This document shows positions 16,307 through 24,009 of a DNA stretch of 64,000 nucleotides, in pieces. This DNA comes from Saccharicrinis sp963666825. GTDB taxonomy: Bacteria > Bacteroidota > Bacteroidia > Bacteroidales > Marinilabiliaceae. A model generated the notes under the pieces. That model was not told the origin of the DNA. It worked only from the letters and a program-made list of their open reading frames with translations, and ran no database searches. Made by a program: the position numbers and the translations under genes. The DNA lies in assembly GCA_963666825.2 (NCBI GenBank), contig OY763044.2, positions 2,232,001 through 2,296,000 on the forward strand, in the 5' to 3' direction. Every line of letters starts with the position of its first letter. The first letter of the stretch is position 1.

Positions 16307-16927
16307 TTATATAATTCGAGCTAACCAGAATTGTGCACCGGTCATTATAAGTTCAATTGAAACAGTTCCTAAGAGAAAGGCAATAATTCTACCTGCAATA
16401 TCAATGTATTGCTCTATAAGCTCCTCCTTTTTAGGCTGAATCTTGTCATGAAGGACTTTAAGTAAAAATATTATTGAAACACATAGTGCAATTGTGATAG
16501 CAACAGCTAAGACTGAAGAAAACTTATCCAACTGCTCTCCAATAAGCACACTATAACTAATAGTTCCGGGTCCAATAAAAATCGGCATAGCGATTGCTCC
16601 TGCCACATGTTTTGATTCACCCCTTAATGTTTCTATAGAAGCTCCACCTTTAAAGATAAATTGTATCCCTGTCAATAAAAATACAATACCTCCAAAAATT
16701 TGAAACGAAGCAAAACTTGCATTAAATACATCTGCAAAAATAGAATCACCCAACAACGCAAATAATGAGAATACAACGAAACTAATAATACCTGCTCTTA
16801 TTAATATTTTAAGGAAAACCCGCTCTGATTTCTTTTTTACAATATCAATAAGATATACTATTATTAAAAAAGGATTTAACAACACCAATAGCAGCCCAAC
16901 CGATTTTACAATACCTTGTACATCCAT
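16307..16927 (-). CDS. MarC-family integral membrane protein
   Basis: This 206-aa protein has six hydrophobic segments and the MarC/UPF0056 hallmarks. These are LVLLNPFLIIVYL near the N-terminus, GGIVFLLTGIQF in the third helix, and AIAMPIFIGPGTISYSVLIG, including the conserved PxxxGPG motif, at about residues 110-130. The transport substrate of the family is unknown, and early links to multidrug resistance were not upheld. It sits between a small winged-helix-like gene (14 bp) and the SSS symporter (3 bp), clearly co-transcribed. Its place in an osmolyte operon may hint at a solute or amino-acid role. Confidence 0.88.
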   Translation of the reverse strand: MDVQGIVKSVGLLLVLLNPFLIIVYLIDIVKKKSERVFLKILIRAGIISFVVFSLFALLGDSIFADVFNASFASFQIFGGIVFLLTGIQFIFKGGASIETLRGESKHVAGAIAMPIFIGPGTISYSVLIGEQLDKFSSVLAVAITIALCVSIIFLLKVLHDKIQPKKEELIEQYIDIAGRIIAFLLGTVSIELIMTGAQFWLARII

Positions 16928-16941
16928 TGTTTTTAAACACT

Positions 16942-17142
16942 TTAATTATCTACTAATTGTAATTTTGATGATTTATTACAATGTTCTATCAAACCCCTTG
17001 AAATTAAAGAAAATATAGCTTCTTGTCCTTTTTTGTACGACAAGTTCAGATCTTTTATTATATCTCCGTACAAATACTTTCCTTTTTCTTCCAATAACTC
17101 AATTACTTTTTCTTCCGTGTTAGTACTTCTATCCATAAGCAT
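16942..17142 (-). CDS. Small winged-helix-like protein (66 aa)
   Basis: The product is short and helical. EEKVIELLEEKGKYLYGDIIKDLNLS, then KKGQEAIFSLISRGLIEHCN (broken here for brevity), read like a minimal helix-turn-helix of the ArsR/wHTH type with a short wing (SSKLQLVDN). I do not recognise a named family. It lies inside the kamA-ablB-marC operon with 14-18 bp spacing, so a local regulatory role is plausible. The start is ATG 17142 (MLMDRST) or ATG 17136 (MDRST); the two cannot be separated by ribosome-binding signals. Confidence 0.55.
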   Translation of the reverse strand: MLMDRSTNTEEKVIELLEEKGKYLYGDIIKDLNLSYKKGQEAIFSLISRGLIEHCNKSSKLQLVDN

Positions 17143-17160
17143 TAAAAATTTTTATTTATA

Positions 17161-17349
17161 TTATTCATTTTCATTAGGTCTACGACCCTGGTTTTCAAAT
17201 ATTAAAAACTGATTACAATTCCGCCATCCTCGATAACCTCTATTACAAAAAACATTTTTATATACTGTTAATTGTTTTTCTTTGACATCTGTTTTCCCCT
17301 GAAAAATGGGACATACATCTTTATGTTTACATATATTTTTACTAGACAT
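17161..17349 (-). CDS. Small cysteine-containing protein (62 aa), unknown function
   Basis: I do not recognise this protein. It has four cysteines, at residues 7, 13, 35 and 45 (CKHKDVC ... VFCNRGYRGWRNC), in a spacing that could bind zinc or an Fe-S cluster. Conserved-looking aromatic/Arg residues fill the GYRGWRNCNQF segment, and the C-terminus is polar. It has no signal peptide or membrane segment. It starts only 3 bp after ablB and precedes the winged-helix-like gene, so it is translated as part of the lysine aminomutase operon. It may be a small accessory factor there. Confidence 0.6.
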   Translation of the reverse strand: MSSKNICKHKDVCPIFQGKTDVKEKQLTVYKNVFCNRGYRGWRNCNQFLIFENQGRRPNENE

Positions 17350-17352
17350 ATT

Positions 17353-18201
17353 TTATAACAACTTATAATAAACATTCATACTCTCAATATCTCCAGATAT
17401 ATTCGTATTCTTAATTAAAGTACCTGAATATTGATATCCCATGCGTATAAAAGTCAAATTCATTGGTATTGATTTTAACCGGGCAATTGTATATAAAGTA
17501 CCTATACCAATATTTTTCATTTCAGACTCCATACGTTTTAACAAACTCACAGCTAATCTATTTCCAGAGAACTCAGGATAGGTTGCAAAATCTGTCATTT
17601 CAGCATTTTTACTTTTATAATCAATTTCAGAAGAGGCTACCGCAGCCAGTTTATCATCTTTAAATGCGCCAAAATAGATAACATTGTCTTTCATTGTTTT
17701 CAACACATACCCCCTTTCCTGAATAGGGAAAGGGTAAGTTTCAAAAACAGTTGAATAAATCTTTGCTATAGCATCAACATCACTCTCGTTTAAAATCCTG
17801 AAATTAAATCCCGGTTTATCTTTTACTTCACAAGAATTGTCCTTATTTAAAATACCAGACAAATCATTTAAGCTATCCTTCTCTATATTTAAAATTCGAT
17901 CTGACGATAAGTATTTTGATACAAAAAAAACATCCTCAGTATCGTTATAAAATTTAGGAATAAAGGCCTCTAGCAAAAAACCATTTGCATAAAATACAGG
18001 AGCATTTTTCTTAGGAATCTTGCATATTATTTTTGAGTATTGCTCTTCTCTTGCCAAACGATTAATCAACAACAAAGCATCTGTTACATCATCCGAGTTC
18101 AGCTTCATAAGATATATCCGATCATTCAACTTTCCATGCTGAATAATAGTACCATTAGCAACATCCTCAATTTTATCATACTTAATCAAAGTATCATTCA
18201 T
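17353..18201 (-). CDS. ablB: Putative beta-lysine N-acetyltransferase
   Basis: This 282-aa GNAT-fold protein acts downstream of lysine 2,3-aminomutase: it acetylates beta-lysine to N-epsilon-acetyl-beta-lysine, a compatible solute. The N-terminal half carries the AblB-specific region (IIQHGKLNDRIYLMKL, IICKIPKKNAPVFYANGFLL). The GNAT domain spans about residues 140-275 (VDAIAKIYSTVFETYPFP, ATYPEFSGNRLAVSLLKRME as the CoA loop, and LNLTF-like RMGYQYSG near the end). I chose the ATG at 18199-18201 because GGAGGG lies 8 nt upstream; it overlaps the end of kamA by 8 bp, which suggests translational coupling. A longer reading from 18228 lacks that signal. Confidence 0.87.
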   Translation of the reverse strand: MNDTLIKYDKIEDVANGTIIQHGKLNDRIYLMKLNSDDVTDALLLINRLAREEQYSKIICKIPKKNAPVFYANGFLLEAFIPKFYNDTEDVFFVSKYLSSDRILNIEKDSLNDLSGILNKDNSCEVKDKPGFNFRILNESDVDAIAKIYSTVFETYPFPIQERGYVLKTMKDNVIYFGAFKDDKLAAVASSEIDYKSKNAEMTDFATYPEFSGNRLAVSLLKRMESEMKNIGIGTLYTIARLKSIPMNLTFIRMGYQYSGTLIKNTNISGDIESMNVYYKLL

Positions 18202-19507
18202 TATTTTCCCTCCTTGTAAATCGCTCATTATCTTCAGGTATTAATGAAATAGTATCACATTCATCAGAAAGTAATTTTTCAATACCAATCATTTCTGAAT
18301 CATCCTTTTCTGAAAAAGCTAAATCCAAACTACAATTTTCACAATCTCTATCACACATTTTAGGCTCATAACTATCAGGTTCTTTGTAGGTTGTAATAAC
18401 ACCCTCATAATTTCTTAATACAACCTTATTTGTCGACCACGAAATAATATAATTTGGCATTACCGGAATTTTCCCACCCCCACCTGGTGCATCGATAACA
18501 TAAGTTGGTCTGGCAAAACCACTTGTATGTCCTATTAAACTCTCCATAATTTCAATTCCCTTACCTATTGGAGTTCTAAAGTGAGACAATCCCTCAGATA
18601 AATCACACTGATACAAATAGTAAGGACGAACTCTGTTTTGTACAAGCTTATGCAACAGCGTCTTCATAATCCTCGGGCAATCATTTACATCAGCAAGTAG
18701 TACAGATTGATTACCTAATGGAAATCCACCATTAGCCAATTTAGCCAGAGCTTCTTTTGAAGATGTGGTAATTTCATTAGGATGATTAAAATGCGTGTTG
18801 ATCCATAACGGATGAAACCGTTGCAACATAGCTACCAACTTATCTGTAATTCGATACGGCAATACAACCGGCATTCTTGTTCCTATACGAACTATTTCAA
18901 CATGTGGAATACTTGTAATTTGTTCCAACAACCATTCTAATTTATCATCAGGAAGCATCAAAGGGTCACCTCCAGACAACAGAACATCTCTAACCTGAAG
19001 ATTAGCAGCAACATAGTCTATCCCCTTTTGCAATTGATCCTTAGAAGGGATAAAATCAACATCTCCTACCTTTCTCTTTCTTGTACAATGCCTGCAATAC
19101 ATTGAACACACATTGCTAACATGAAATAATACTCTATCTGGATATCTATGTGTAATACCTTCAACAGGACTATCTTTATCCTCTGACAATGGATCTTCTA
19201 ATTCAAATGACTTGGTAACTAACTCATTTACACTTCCAAAAGCTTGCTTAAATACCGGATCATTTCTAAAGTTTTCCTTATCTATTAATGATAAATAATA
19301 TGGTGTAATTGATATAGGAAACTTTTCAAACGTTTTCTTAAGTTCAGCTCTTTCTTTCGGTTCAAACTTTATCCCTGTAACATTTTCAAACTTTTCAATA
19401 GAACGTATTGAATTTCTCAATTGCCAACGCCAATCTTTCCAATTTGATAATTTTGTTTCATCTCCAATCCTACTTGCAATCTCCTTTTGAACATTGTTGT
19501 AAATCAT
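18194..19507 (-). CDS. kamA: Lysine 2,3-aminomutase
   Basis: This 437-aa radical-SAM enzyme converts L-lysine to L-beta-lysine with SAM, a 4Fe-4S cluster and PLP. The cluster motif CSMYCRHC gives Cys134, Cys138 and Cys141. The PLP lysine lies in DAPGGGGKIPVMPNY (about Lys346). Zinc-type cysteines appear in YQCDLSEGLSHF and the C-terminal CDRDCENC. The HFRTPIGKGIEIM and DAPGGGGK segments with substrate-binding Asp residues favour a true lysine mutase over the EF-P modifier EpmB. Pairing with ablB indicates osmolyte synthesis rather than lysine fermentation, since no other lysine-fermentation gene is near. The promoter candidate is at 19649-19679. Confidence 0.93.
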   Translation of the reverse strand: MIYNNVQKEIASRIGDETKLSNWKDWRWQLRNSIRSIEKFENVTGIKFEPKERAELKKTFEKFPISITPYYLSLIDKENFRNDPVFKQAFGSVNELVTKSFELEDPLSEDKDSPVEGITHRYPDRVLFHVSNVCSMYCRHCTRKRKVGDVDFIPSKDQLQKGIDYVAANLQVRDVLLSGGDPLMLPDDKLEWLLEQITSIPHVEIVRIGTRMPVVLPYRITDKLVAMLQRFHPLWINTHFNHPNEITTSSKEALAKLANGGFPLGNQSVLLADVNDCPRIMKTLLHKLVQNRVRPYYLYQCDLSEGLSHFRTPIGKGIEIMESLIGHTSGFARPTYVIDAPGGGGKIPVMPNYIISWSTNKVVLRNYEGVITTYKEPDSYEPKMCDRDCENCSLDLAFSEKDDSEMIGIEKLLSDECDTISLIPEDNERFTRRENNE

Positions 19508-19648
19508 ACCTTATTTGCTGTTTTTTTTTAGCGTGAAATACTCCATAGTTCATTGAAAAAATAACTAAAACACCATAATTTAAAACTACTTACAATATAT
19601 TAGTGATACGCTACAACAAACTAGAAGCAAATTTGTTTTCTACACGAA

Positions 19649-19679
19649 CAAAATTACACAAATTCGAACAGACTTCCAA
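19649..19679 (-). promoter_or_regulatory. Candidate promoter of the kamA operon
   Basis: On the minus strand, TTG (19677-19679), 20 nt and TAATTTTG (19649-19656) match the phylum consensus. It implies a leader of roughly 135 nt before the kamA ATG. The surrounding 19508-19938 has no gene. Confidence 0.5.
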
Positions 19680-19890
19680 AATACAATCTATAGTTAAAGT
19701 ATTACATTCATTATTATAAAGGCATACAGCATCTATATTTCAAATACTTACAAAACACTTTCTCAATTAATTATTTTACCTATTTAATTTTCATCAAATT
19801 CAAAAAATCAACATATTTTCTATACAAATATTATAAAGAACAATATTTCTTTTCTGTTTTCATATATTATTTCAAAATCATAATAAATGG

Positions 19891-19922
19891 TTGATAAAAT
19901 CTATTATTAAAGTTTATTTTTG
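19891..19922 (+). promoter_or_regulatory. Promoter of the 78-aa protein gene
   Basis: TTG (19891-19893), 21 nt and TATTTTTG (19915-19922) lie just 16 bp before the ATG, so the leader is very short. Confidence 0.55.
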
Positions 19923-19938
19923 AAGAAAATAAAACACA

Positions 19939-20175
19939 ATGGAAGAACTTGAAATAAATAACAACTCCTCAAAGGAAGATATAATTAAAGAGCTATCTAT
20001 TCTTTTAACTCCATACGCGAAGGAATTAATCAATTCCGGAGCTGATTTCAGTTATATGAATATGTATGCAGATAACTTTCACGATCAAATAGTAAAAAAA
20101 ACAAATTTTTCAGAGGAAGAGGTTTTTGAAATTCTAAATAACGCTTGTGATTATTGTTGGAAATCCCAAATTTGA
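19939..20175 (+). CDS. Hypothetical protein, 78 aa
   Basis: I do not recognise this small acidic, helical protein (MEELEINNNSSKEDIIKELS..., two Cys in NACDYCWKSQI at the C-terminus). It has no signal peptide or membrane helix. A good promoter directly upstream and coding-like composition support it as real. It is followed 61 bp later by the BadF-type kinase on the same strand and may be co-transcribed with it. No function can be proposed. Confidence 0.6.
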   Translation: MEELEINNNSSKEDIIKELSILLTPYAKELINSGADFSYMNMYADNFHDQIVKKTNFSEEEVFEILNNACDYCWKSQI

Positions 20176-20236
20176 TGAATTTAAATTACATCAATTACAC
20201 AACTATTCTTTATATAAACTTAGTACTTAAAACAAT

Positions 20237-21076
20237 ATGATATTAATTGTTGATAGCGGATCCACCAATGCCGAATGGGCAATATTAGACTCCAACAGTA
20301 TACATTCGTATAAAATCAAAACCAATGGAATAAATCCTTATTATCAATCAGTTGAAGAAATATCAGCTCTCATAAATGATCAATTCTCCTTAAGACAAAG
20401 GAGTTTTGAAAAAATTTACTTTTATGGAGCCGGTTGTAATAATAATGATAAAAAATCAACCATTGAGAAGGCTTTATTATCTAATTTTAAAACAAATCAC
20501 CTAGTTATAGATAGTGATCTAATGGCAGCATGTCATGCATCCTGTGGCAACTCTCCCGGAATAGTTTGCATTCTTGGAACCGGATCAAATTCTTGTTTAT
20601 ACGATGGCAAAAACATTCAACAACATGTTGCTCCATTAGGTTTTATTTTAGGCGACGAAGGAAGTGGTGCCAACTTAGGGAAGAGTTTAATTTCGGATAT
20701 TCTTAAAAATCAACTTTCTCCTTCAACTATTGAGTTGTTTTATAGAAACTACAATATTACAGAAGCTGAAATTCTTGAAAATGTATACAAAAAACCATTT
20801 CCAAACCGATACCTAGCCTATTTTACTAAATTCTTATCACAATATTCTGAGATCAAAGAACTTGAAAACATAATTTCTCAATCTTTTAACTCATTTATTG
20901 AAAGAAATTTACGCCAATATAAAGACCTGACAACTCAAGAATTACACTTTGTGGGAAGTATCGCCTTTTACTTTCAAAAACAATTGACAGAATCATTACA
21001 GCAAAATGGGTTAACAATTAAGTCTATTAACAAATCACCGATTAATGGCCTGATAAAGTACCACAGCCGTAGTTAA
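20237..21076 (+). CDS. BadF/BadG-type N-acetylglucosamine/glucosamine kinase
   Basis: This 279-aa ASKHA-fold protein has phosphate-1 motif ILIVDSGSTNAEWAI at the N-terminus, phosphate-2 motif CILGTGSNSCLYDG (about residues 111-124) and GFILGDEGSGANLGKSL (about 134-150), as in the BadF/BadG/BcrA ATPase family. The non-benzoyl-CoA members are amino-sugar kinases; single small proteins of this size in Bacteroidota are annotated as N-acetylglucosamine kinase. It would phosphorylate salvaged cell-wall sugars in the cytoplasm. No sugar-transport or murein-recycling gene is adjacent, so the exact substrate is uncertain. It converges on the S9 peptidase gene across a shared terminator. Confidence 0.8.
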   Translation: MILIVDSGSTNAEWAILDSNSIHSYKIKTNGINPYYQSVEEISALINDQFSLRQRSFEKIYFYGAGCNNNDKKSTIEKALLSNFKTNHLVIDSDLMAACHASCGNSPGIVCILGTGSNSCLYDGKNIQQHVAPLGFILGDEGSGANLGKSLISDILKNQLSPSTIELFYRNYNITEAEILENVYKKPFPNRYLAYFTKFLSQYSEIKELENIISQSFNSFIERNLRQYKDLTTQELHFVGSIAFYFQKQLTESLQQNGLTIKSINKSPINGLIKYHSRS

Positions 21077-21081
21077 AAAAA

Positions 21082-21110
21082 ATCCCTGTATTCTATACAA
21101 ATACAGGGAT
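21082..21110. terminator. Bidirectional terminator between kinase and peptidase genes
   Basis: ATCCCTGTATT (21082-21092) and AATACAGGGAT (21100-21110) form an 11-bp stem with a 7-nt loop. The A-run at 21076-21082 gives the U-tract for the peptidase transcript. Confidence 0.75.
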
Positions 21111-21135
21111 GTTAAATATTTAAACAGTAATGGAT

Positions 21136-23277
21136 TTATAGAAAATCATTAAAATATCGGGTCACTTTTTCCATCAAATGAACCCTATCCGGCCCTAACA
21201 CATTATGCTCGTGGCGAGGATAAACAAAATAATCAACCTGCTTTCTATTTTTAATAGAATTCTCGATAAACTGCATACTGTGCTGCCAAACTACAGTTGG
21301 ATCAATTGCTCCATGAATCACCAACAATCTTCCTTGTAAATTATCAACACGCAAGTTTACATTTGTTTTTTCATAACCTTCAGGATTTTCATCCGGCATA
21401 TCCATATATCTCTCTCCATACATGATTTCATAATACTTCCAATCGGTAACCGGTCCTCCGGATACACCTACTTTAAATACATCCGGATACTTTTCCATTA
21501 AATTAATTGTCATAAAACCACCAAAGCTCCATCCATGAACTCCGATTCTTTCCTGATCAACATAAGGCAATGACTTTAAAAACTTAACTCCTTCAAACTG
21601 ATCTTCTGCTTCACATTCTCCTAATTGTCGATGTATCACCTTCTCAAATTCACAACCTCTATCCGGTGTTCCCCTATTATCCATGGTAAAACAGATATAT
21701 CCATTTTGAGCCATATACAATTGCCAATATCTGGCACCACCTAGCCAGCTATTTCTCACTTGCTGAGAATGAGGTCCTCCATAAACATATACTACTACCG
21801 GATATTTCTTTGCAGGATCAAAATTAGCTGGAAGTACTAATCTATAGTTTAAATCAGTCACTCCGTCGGCAGACTTCAACGTTCCTAACTCCACCTTTCC
21901 AAAATCATAATCTTCAAGTGGATTATTTGCTTTAAATAAAACTGTTTGTTTTTTCTTTGTCAGGTCATAAAACTCTATAACTCTAGGTGTATTTAAATTT
22001 GAATAATTATCTACAAACTTAGATTTTGAATCACTTAAGGTTACATAATGAAAGCCCTGAGCTTTAGTCATTCTTTCAATTTTTCCAGATCGCAATGAAA
22101 CACGATATAAGTTCCTGTTCATTACATCATCCTTAGTACCCTCCACAAAAACATATTTACCATTTTTATCAAAACCAAAGTTTTCGGTTACAACCCATTC
22201 TCCTTTAGTCAACTGACCTAAATAACCTTTATTAATATCATATAGATACAAATGGTTAAATCCATCTCTTTCACTCTGCCATACAAACTTAGTATTACTG
22301 TTTGGTAAAAACATAGCAGGATTCTCTGGTTCAACCCATTTATCACTCTCCTCTTCAAATAAGGTTTTCACTAAACTACCATCAACTGAGCTATACAAAT
22401 TATAATGCATATGATTCTGTTCTCTATTCAACTCAGCTATTCCTATATATTTTCCATCAGGAGACCAGGATACATTTGTTAAAAACTTTTCTTTAGGCAA
22501 ACCTGTTTTTAAATAAATCTTTTCATTTGATTCAACAGAATAAACTCCAAGAGTCACATGATGACTTTTCATACCGGCCATAGGGTATTTAATATTCTCT
22601 AATTCTGCAACTCTTTTGTTTATATTAACCAAAGGATAATCTGTCACCATGGATTCATCCTTTCGATAAAAAGCTAAAGATTTCCCATTTGAAGACCAAA
22701 ATATTCCACCATCAATACCAAATTCATTTCTATGTACTGATTTACCTAACACTATATCTTTAGTCTCAGCTTTCTCTACTAAAACAGGACGATTACCTTC
22801 ATCCACAACATATAAATCTCCATCGTTTAAGTAAGCAAGAAATTTTGATGTAGTATTAAAACTTAATACTTCAGAATTTTCAGGATATTTTATAACACTC
22901 TCTATTTGAGAATTGATTTTATTAAGAATAACGATTTTATTGTTAAATTTTACATAGTACAATACTGAATTTAACCACGAAACTTCATATAAAGATCTTA
23001 TTTCTTTGTGATCCCCCTCCTTTAACAATGCATTTACTTCCGCTAAAGTCAAATAGGATGTTTTAAGCATAGAGTCATTTACATACTGAATAGTATCTTT
23101 ACTATAAACAACTAACGAATCTGTATTTGGAAGAAATTCATATCGCTTACTTTGAGGGATTAAGTTTCGATAATTTTTTCCTCCTGAAATTACGTCTTCA
23201 AGAGTTAACTGCTTTTGCGCATTTAAATTAAGTACCCCTAATAATGCTACAAATAAGTTAAAATAAAAAAAATTCAT
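21136..23277 (-). CDS. S9 family peptidase (dipeptidyl-peptidase IV-like)
   Basis: This 713-aa exported serine peptidase cleaves dipeptides from peptide N-termini in the periplasm or at the cell surface. A signal peptide (MNFFYFNLFVALLGVLNLNA, cleaved before QKQ) is followed by the DPP-IV N-terminal beta-propeller (about 30-470). The alpha/beta-hydrolase domain carries nucleophile Ser584 in GWSFGGFM, Asp659 in HGAIDPTVV and His691 in RHEHNV. The oxyanion region VYVYGGPHSQQV is present. The family length is typical (700-750). Bacteroidota use several such enzymes for peptide feeding. It is monocistronic and divergent from the gene at 23548. Confidence 0.92.
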   Translation of the reverse strand: MNFFYFNLFVALLGVLNLNAQKQLTLEDVISGGKNYRNLIPQSKRYEFLPNTDSLVVYSKDTIQYVNDSMLKTSYLTLAEVNALLKEGDHKEIRSLYEVSWLNSVLYYVKFNNKIVILNKINSQIESVIKYPENSEVLSFNTTSKFLAYLNDGDLYVVDEGNRPVLVEKAETKDIVLGKSVHRNEFGIDGGIFWSSNGKSLAFYRKDESMVTDYPLVNINKRVAELENIKYPMAGMKSHHVTLGVYSVESNEKIYLKTGLPKEKFLTNVSWSPDGKYIGIAELNREQNHMHYNLYSSVDGSLVKTLFEEESDKWVEPENPAMFLPNSNTKFVWQSERDGFNHLYLYDINKGYLGQLTKGEWVVTENFGFDKNGKYVFVEGTKDDVMNRNLYRVSLRSGKIERMTKAQGFHYVTLSDSKSKFVDNYSNLNTPRVIEFYDLTKKKQTVLFKANNPLEDYDFGKVELGTLKSADGVTDLNYRLVLPANFDPAKKYPVVVYVYGGPHSQQVRNSWLGGARYWQLYMAQNGYICFTMDNRGTPDRGCEFEKVIHRQLGECEAEDQFEGVKFLKSLPYVDQERIGVHGWSFGGFMTINLMEKYPDVFKVGVSGGPVTDWKYYEIMYGERYMDMPDENPEGYEKTNVNLRVDNLQGRLLVIHGAIDPTVVWQHSMQFIENSIKNRKQVDYFVYPRHEHNVLGPDRVHLMEKVTRYFNDFL

Positions 23278-23434
23278 AATTTATTTTCTTTTATAATTGA
23301 TTGGATATTTGAAATTTCAAACAGAATGACTTAAAAAAAACAATAATTCAACAAAGAAACCCATTTATAAATGGTTTTGTTTTAATAAAAATAACTATTT
23401 TAGACAAGCAGAATTTTTAGTAATCATAAAGCTA

Positions 23435-23455
23435 TATCTGTTTATTTAACAGATA
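23435..23455. promoter_or_regulatory. Perfect palindrome in the divergent promoter region
   Basis: TATCTGTT-TATTT-AACAGATA is a perfect 8-5-8 inverted repeat. It lies about 20 bp downstream of a TATATTTG -7 candidate (minus strand, 23477-23484) for the S9 peptidase. It could be an operator or a 5'-leader hairpin; no regulator gene is adjacent. Confidence 0.35.
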
Positions 23456-23547
23456 GAAAAATTATTTAAACGTCTGCAAATATAATACAAAATGATAAAT
23501 GACGTTATTTTAATAACGCACCACATAATTTTAAACGAATTACACTC

Positions 23548-23982
23548 ATGAAAAAGGGACTTTTTTTATTTTTTATTCTATTTTTTGCTTTAAGCTTATT
23601 TGTACCAAACCAGGCAAATTCTCAGGAAGAAAAAATTGAAACATGTGAAAACTTATTGCATGCACCTTTTATATCAAACGGACAACCTTTTAGAGCTTTT
23701 TTAACAGGGGATGAAATCGCAGAATTTCACACTACTTTTTTAAACGGAAGTTTATATCGACTTGTCGCTTGTTCAGCTAAAAACGAACCTATCATTTTTT
23801 CAGTATATGATACCAACAGAAATTTATTATTCACAAATGCTGAACATAACAACACAAATATGTGGGACTTTAAAATAGATGGTTCCATTGAGTGTATTAT
23901 TGAGGCCAAATTAGATAAAAAACTTGCTACTTCAGGAATGGCTTTATTATATATTGGTTTTAAAAATCAATTAGAAAACTAG
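23548..23982 (+). CDS. Secreted hypothetical protein, 144 aa
   Basis: A clear signal peptide (MKKGLFLFFILFFALSLFVP, cleavage near NSQEE) is followed by a roughly 115-residue beta-rich domain with two early cysteines (TCENLLHAPF... and LVACSAKNEP). The pattern FLTGDEIAEFHTTFLNGSLYRL is reminiscent of small periplasmic ligand-binding or pre-peptidase-like folds, but I cannot name the family. It ends 27 bp before the TerB-ABC transporter gene and is almost surely co-transcribed. It may be the periplasmic partner of that transporter. Confidence 0.65.
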   Translation: MKKGLFLFFILFFALSLFVPNQANSQEEKIETCENLLHAPFISNGQPFRAFLTGDEIAEFHTTFLNGSLYRLVACSAKNEPIIFSVYDTNRNLLFTNAEHNNTNMWDFKIDGSIECIIEAKLDKKLATSGMALLYIGFKNQLEN

Positions 23983-24009
23983 TCCTTCCACTAATTATAA
24001 ACCTATTGT

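Noticed and set aside
14900..19507. A lysine fermentation locus
   Set aside because: kamA is present, but no lysine 5,6-aminomutase, dehydrogenase or CoA-transferase genes accompany it; ablB points to osmolyte synthesis instead.
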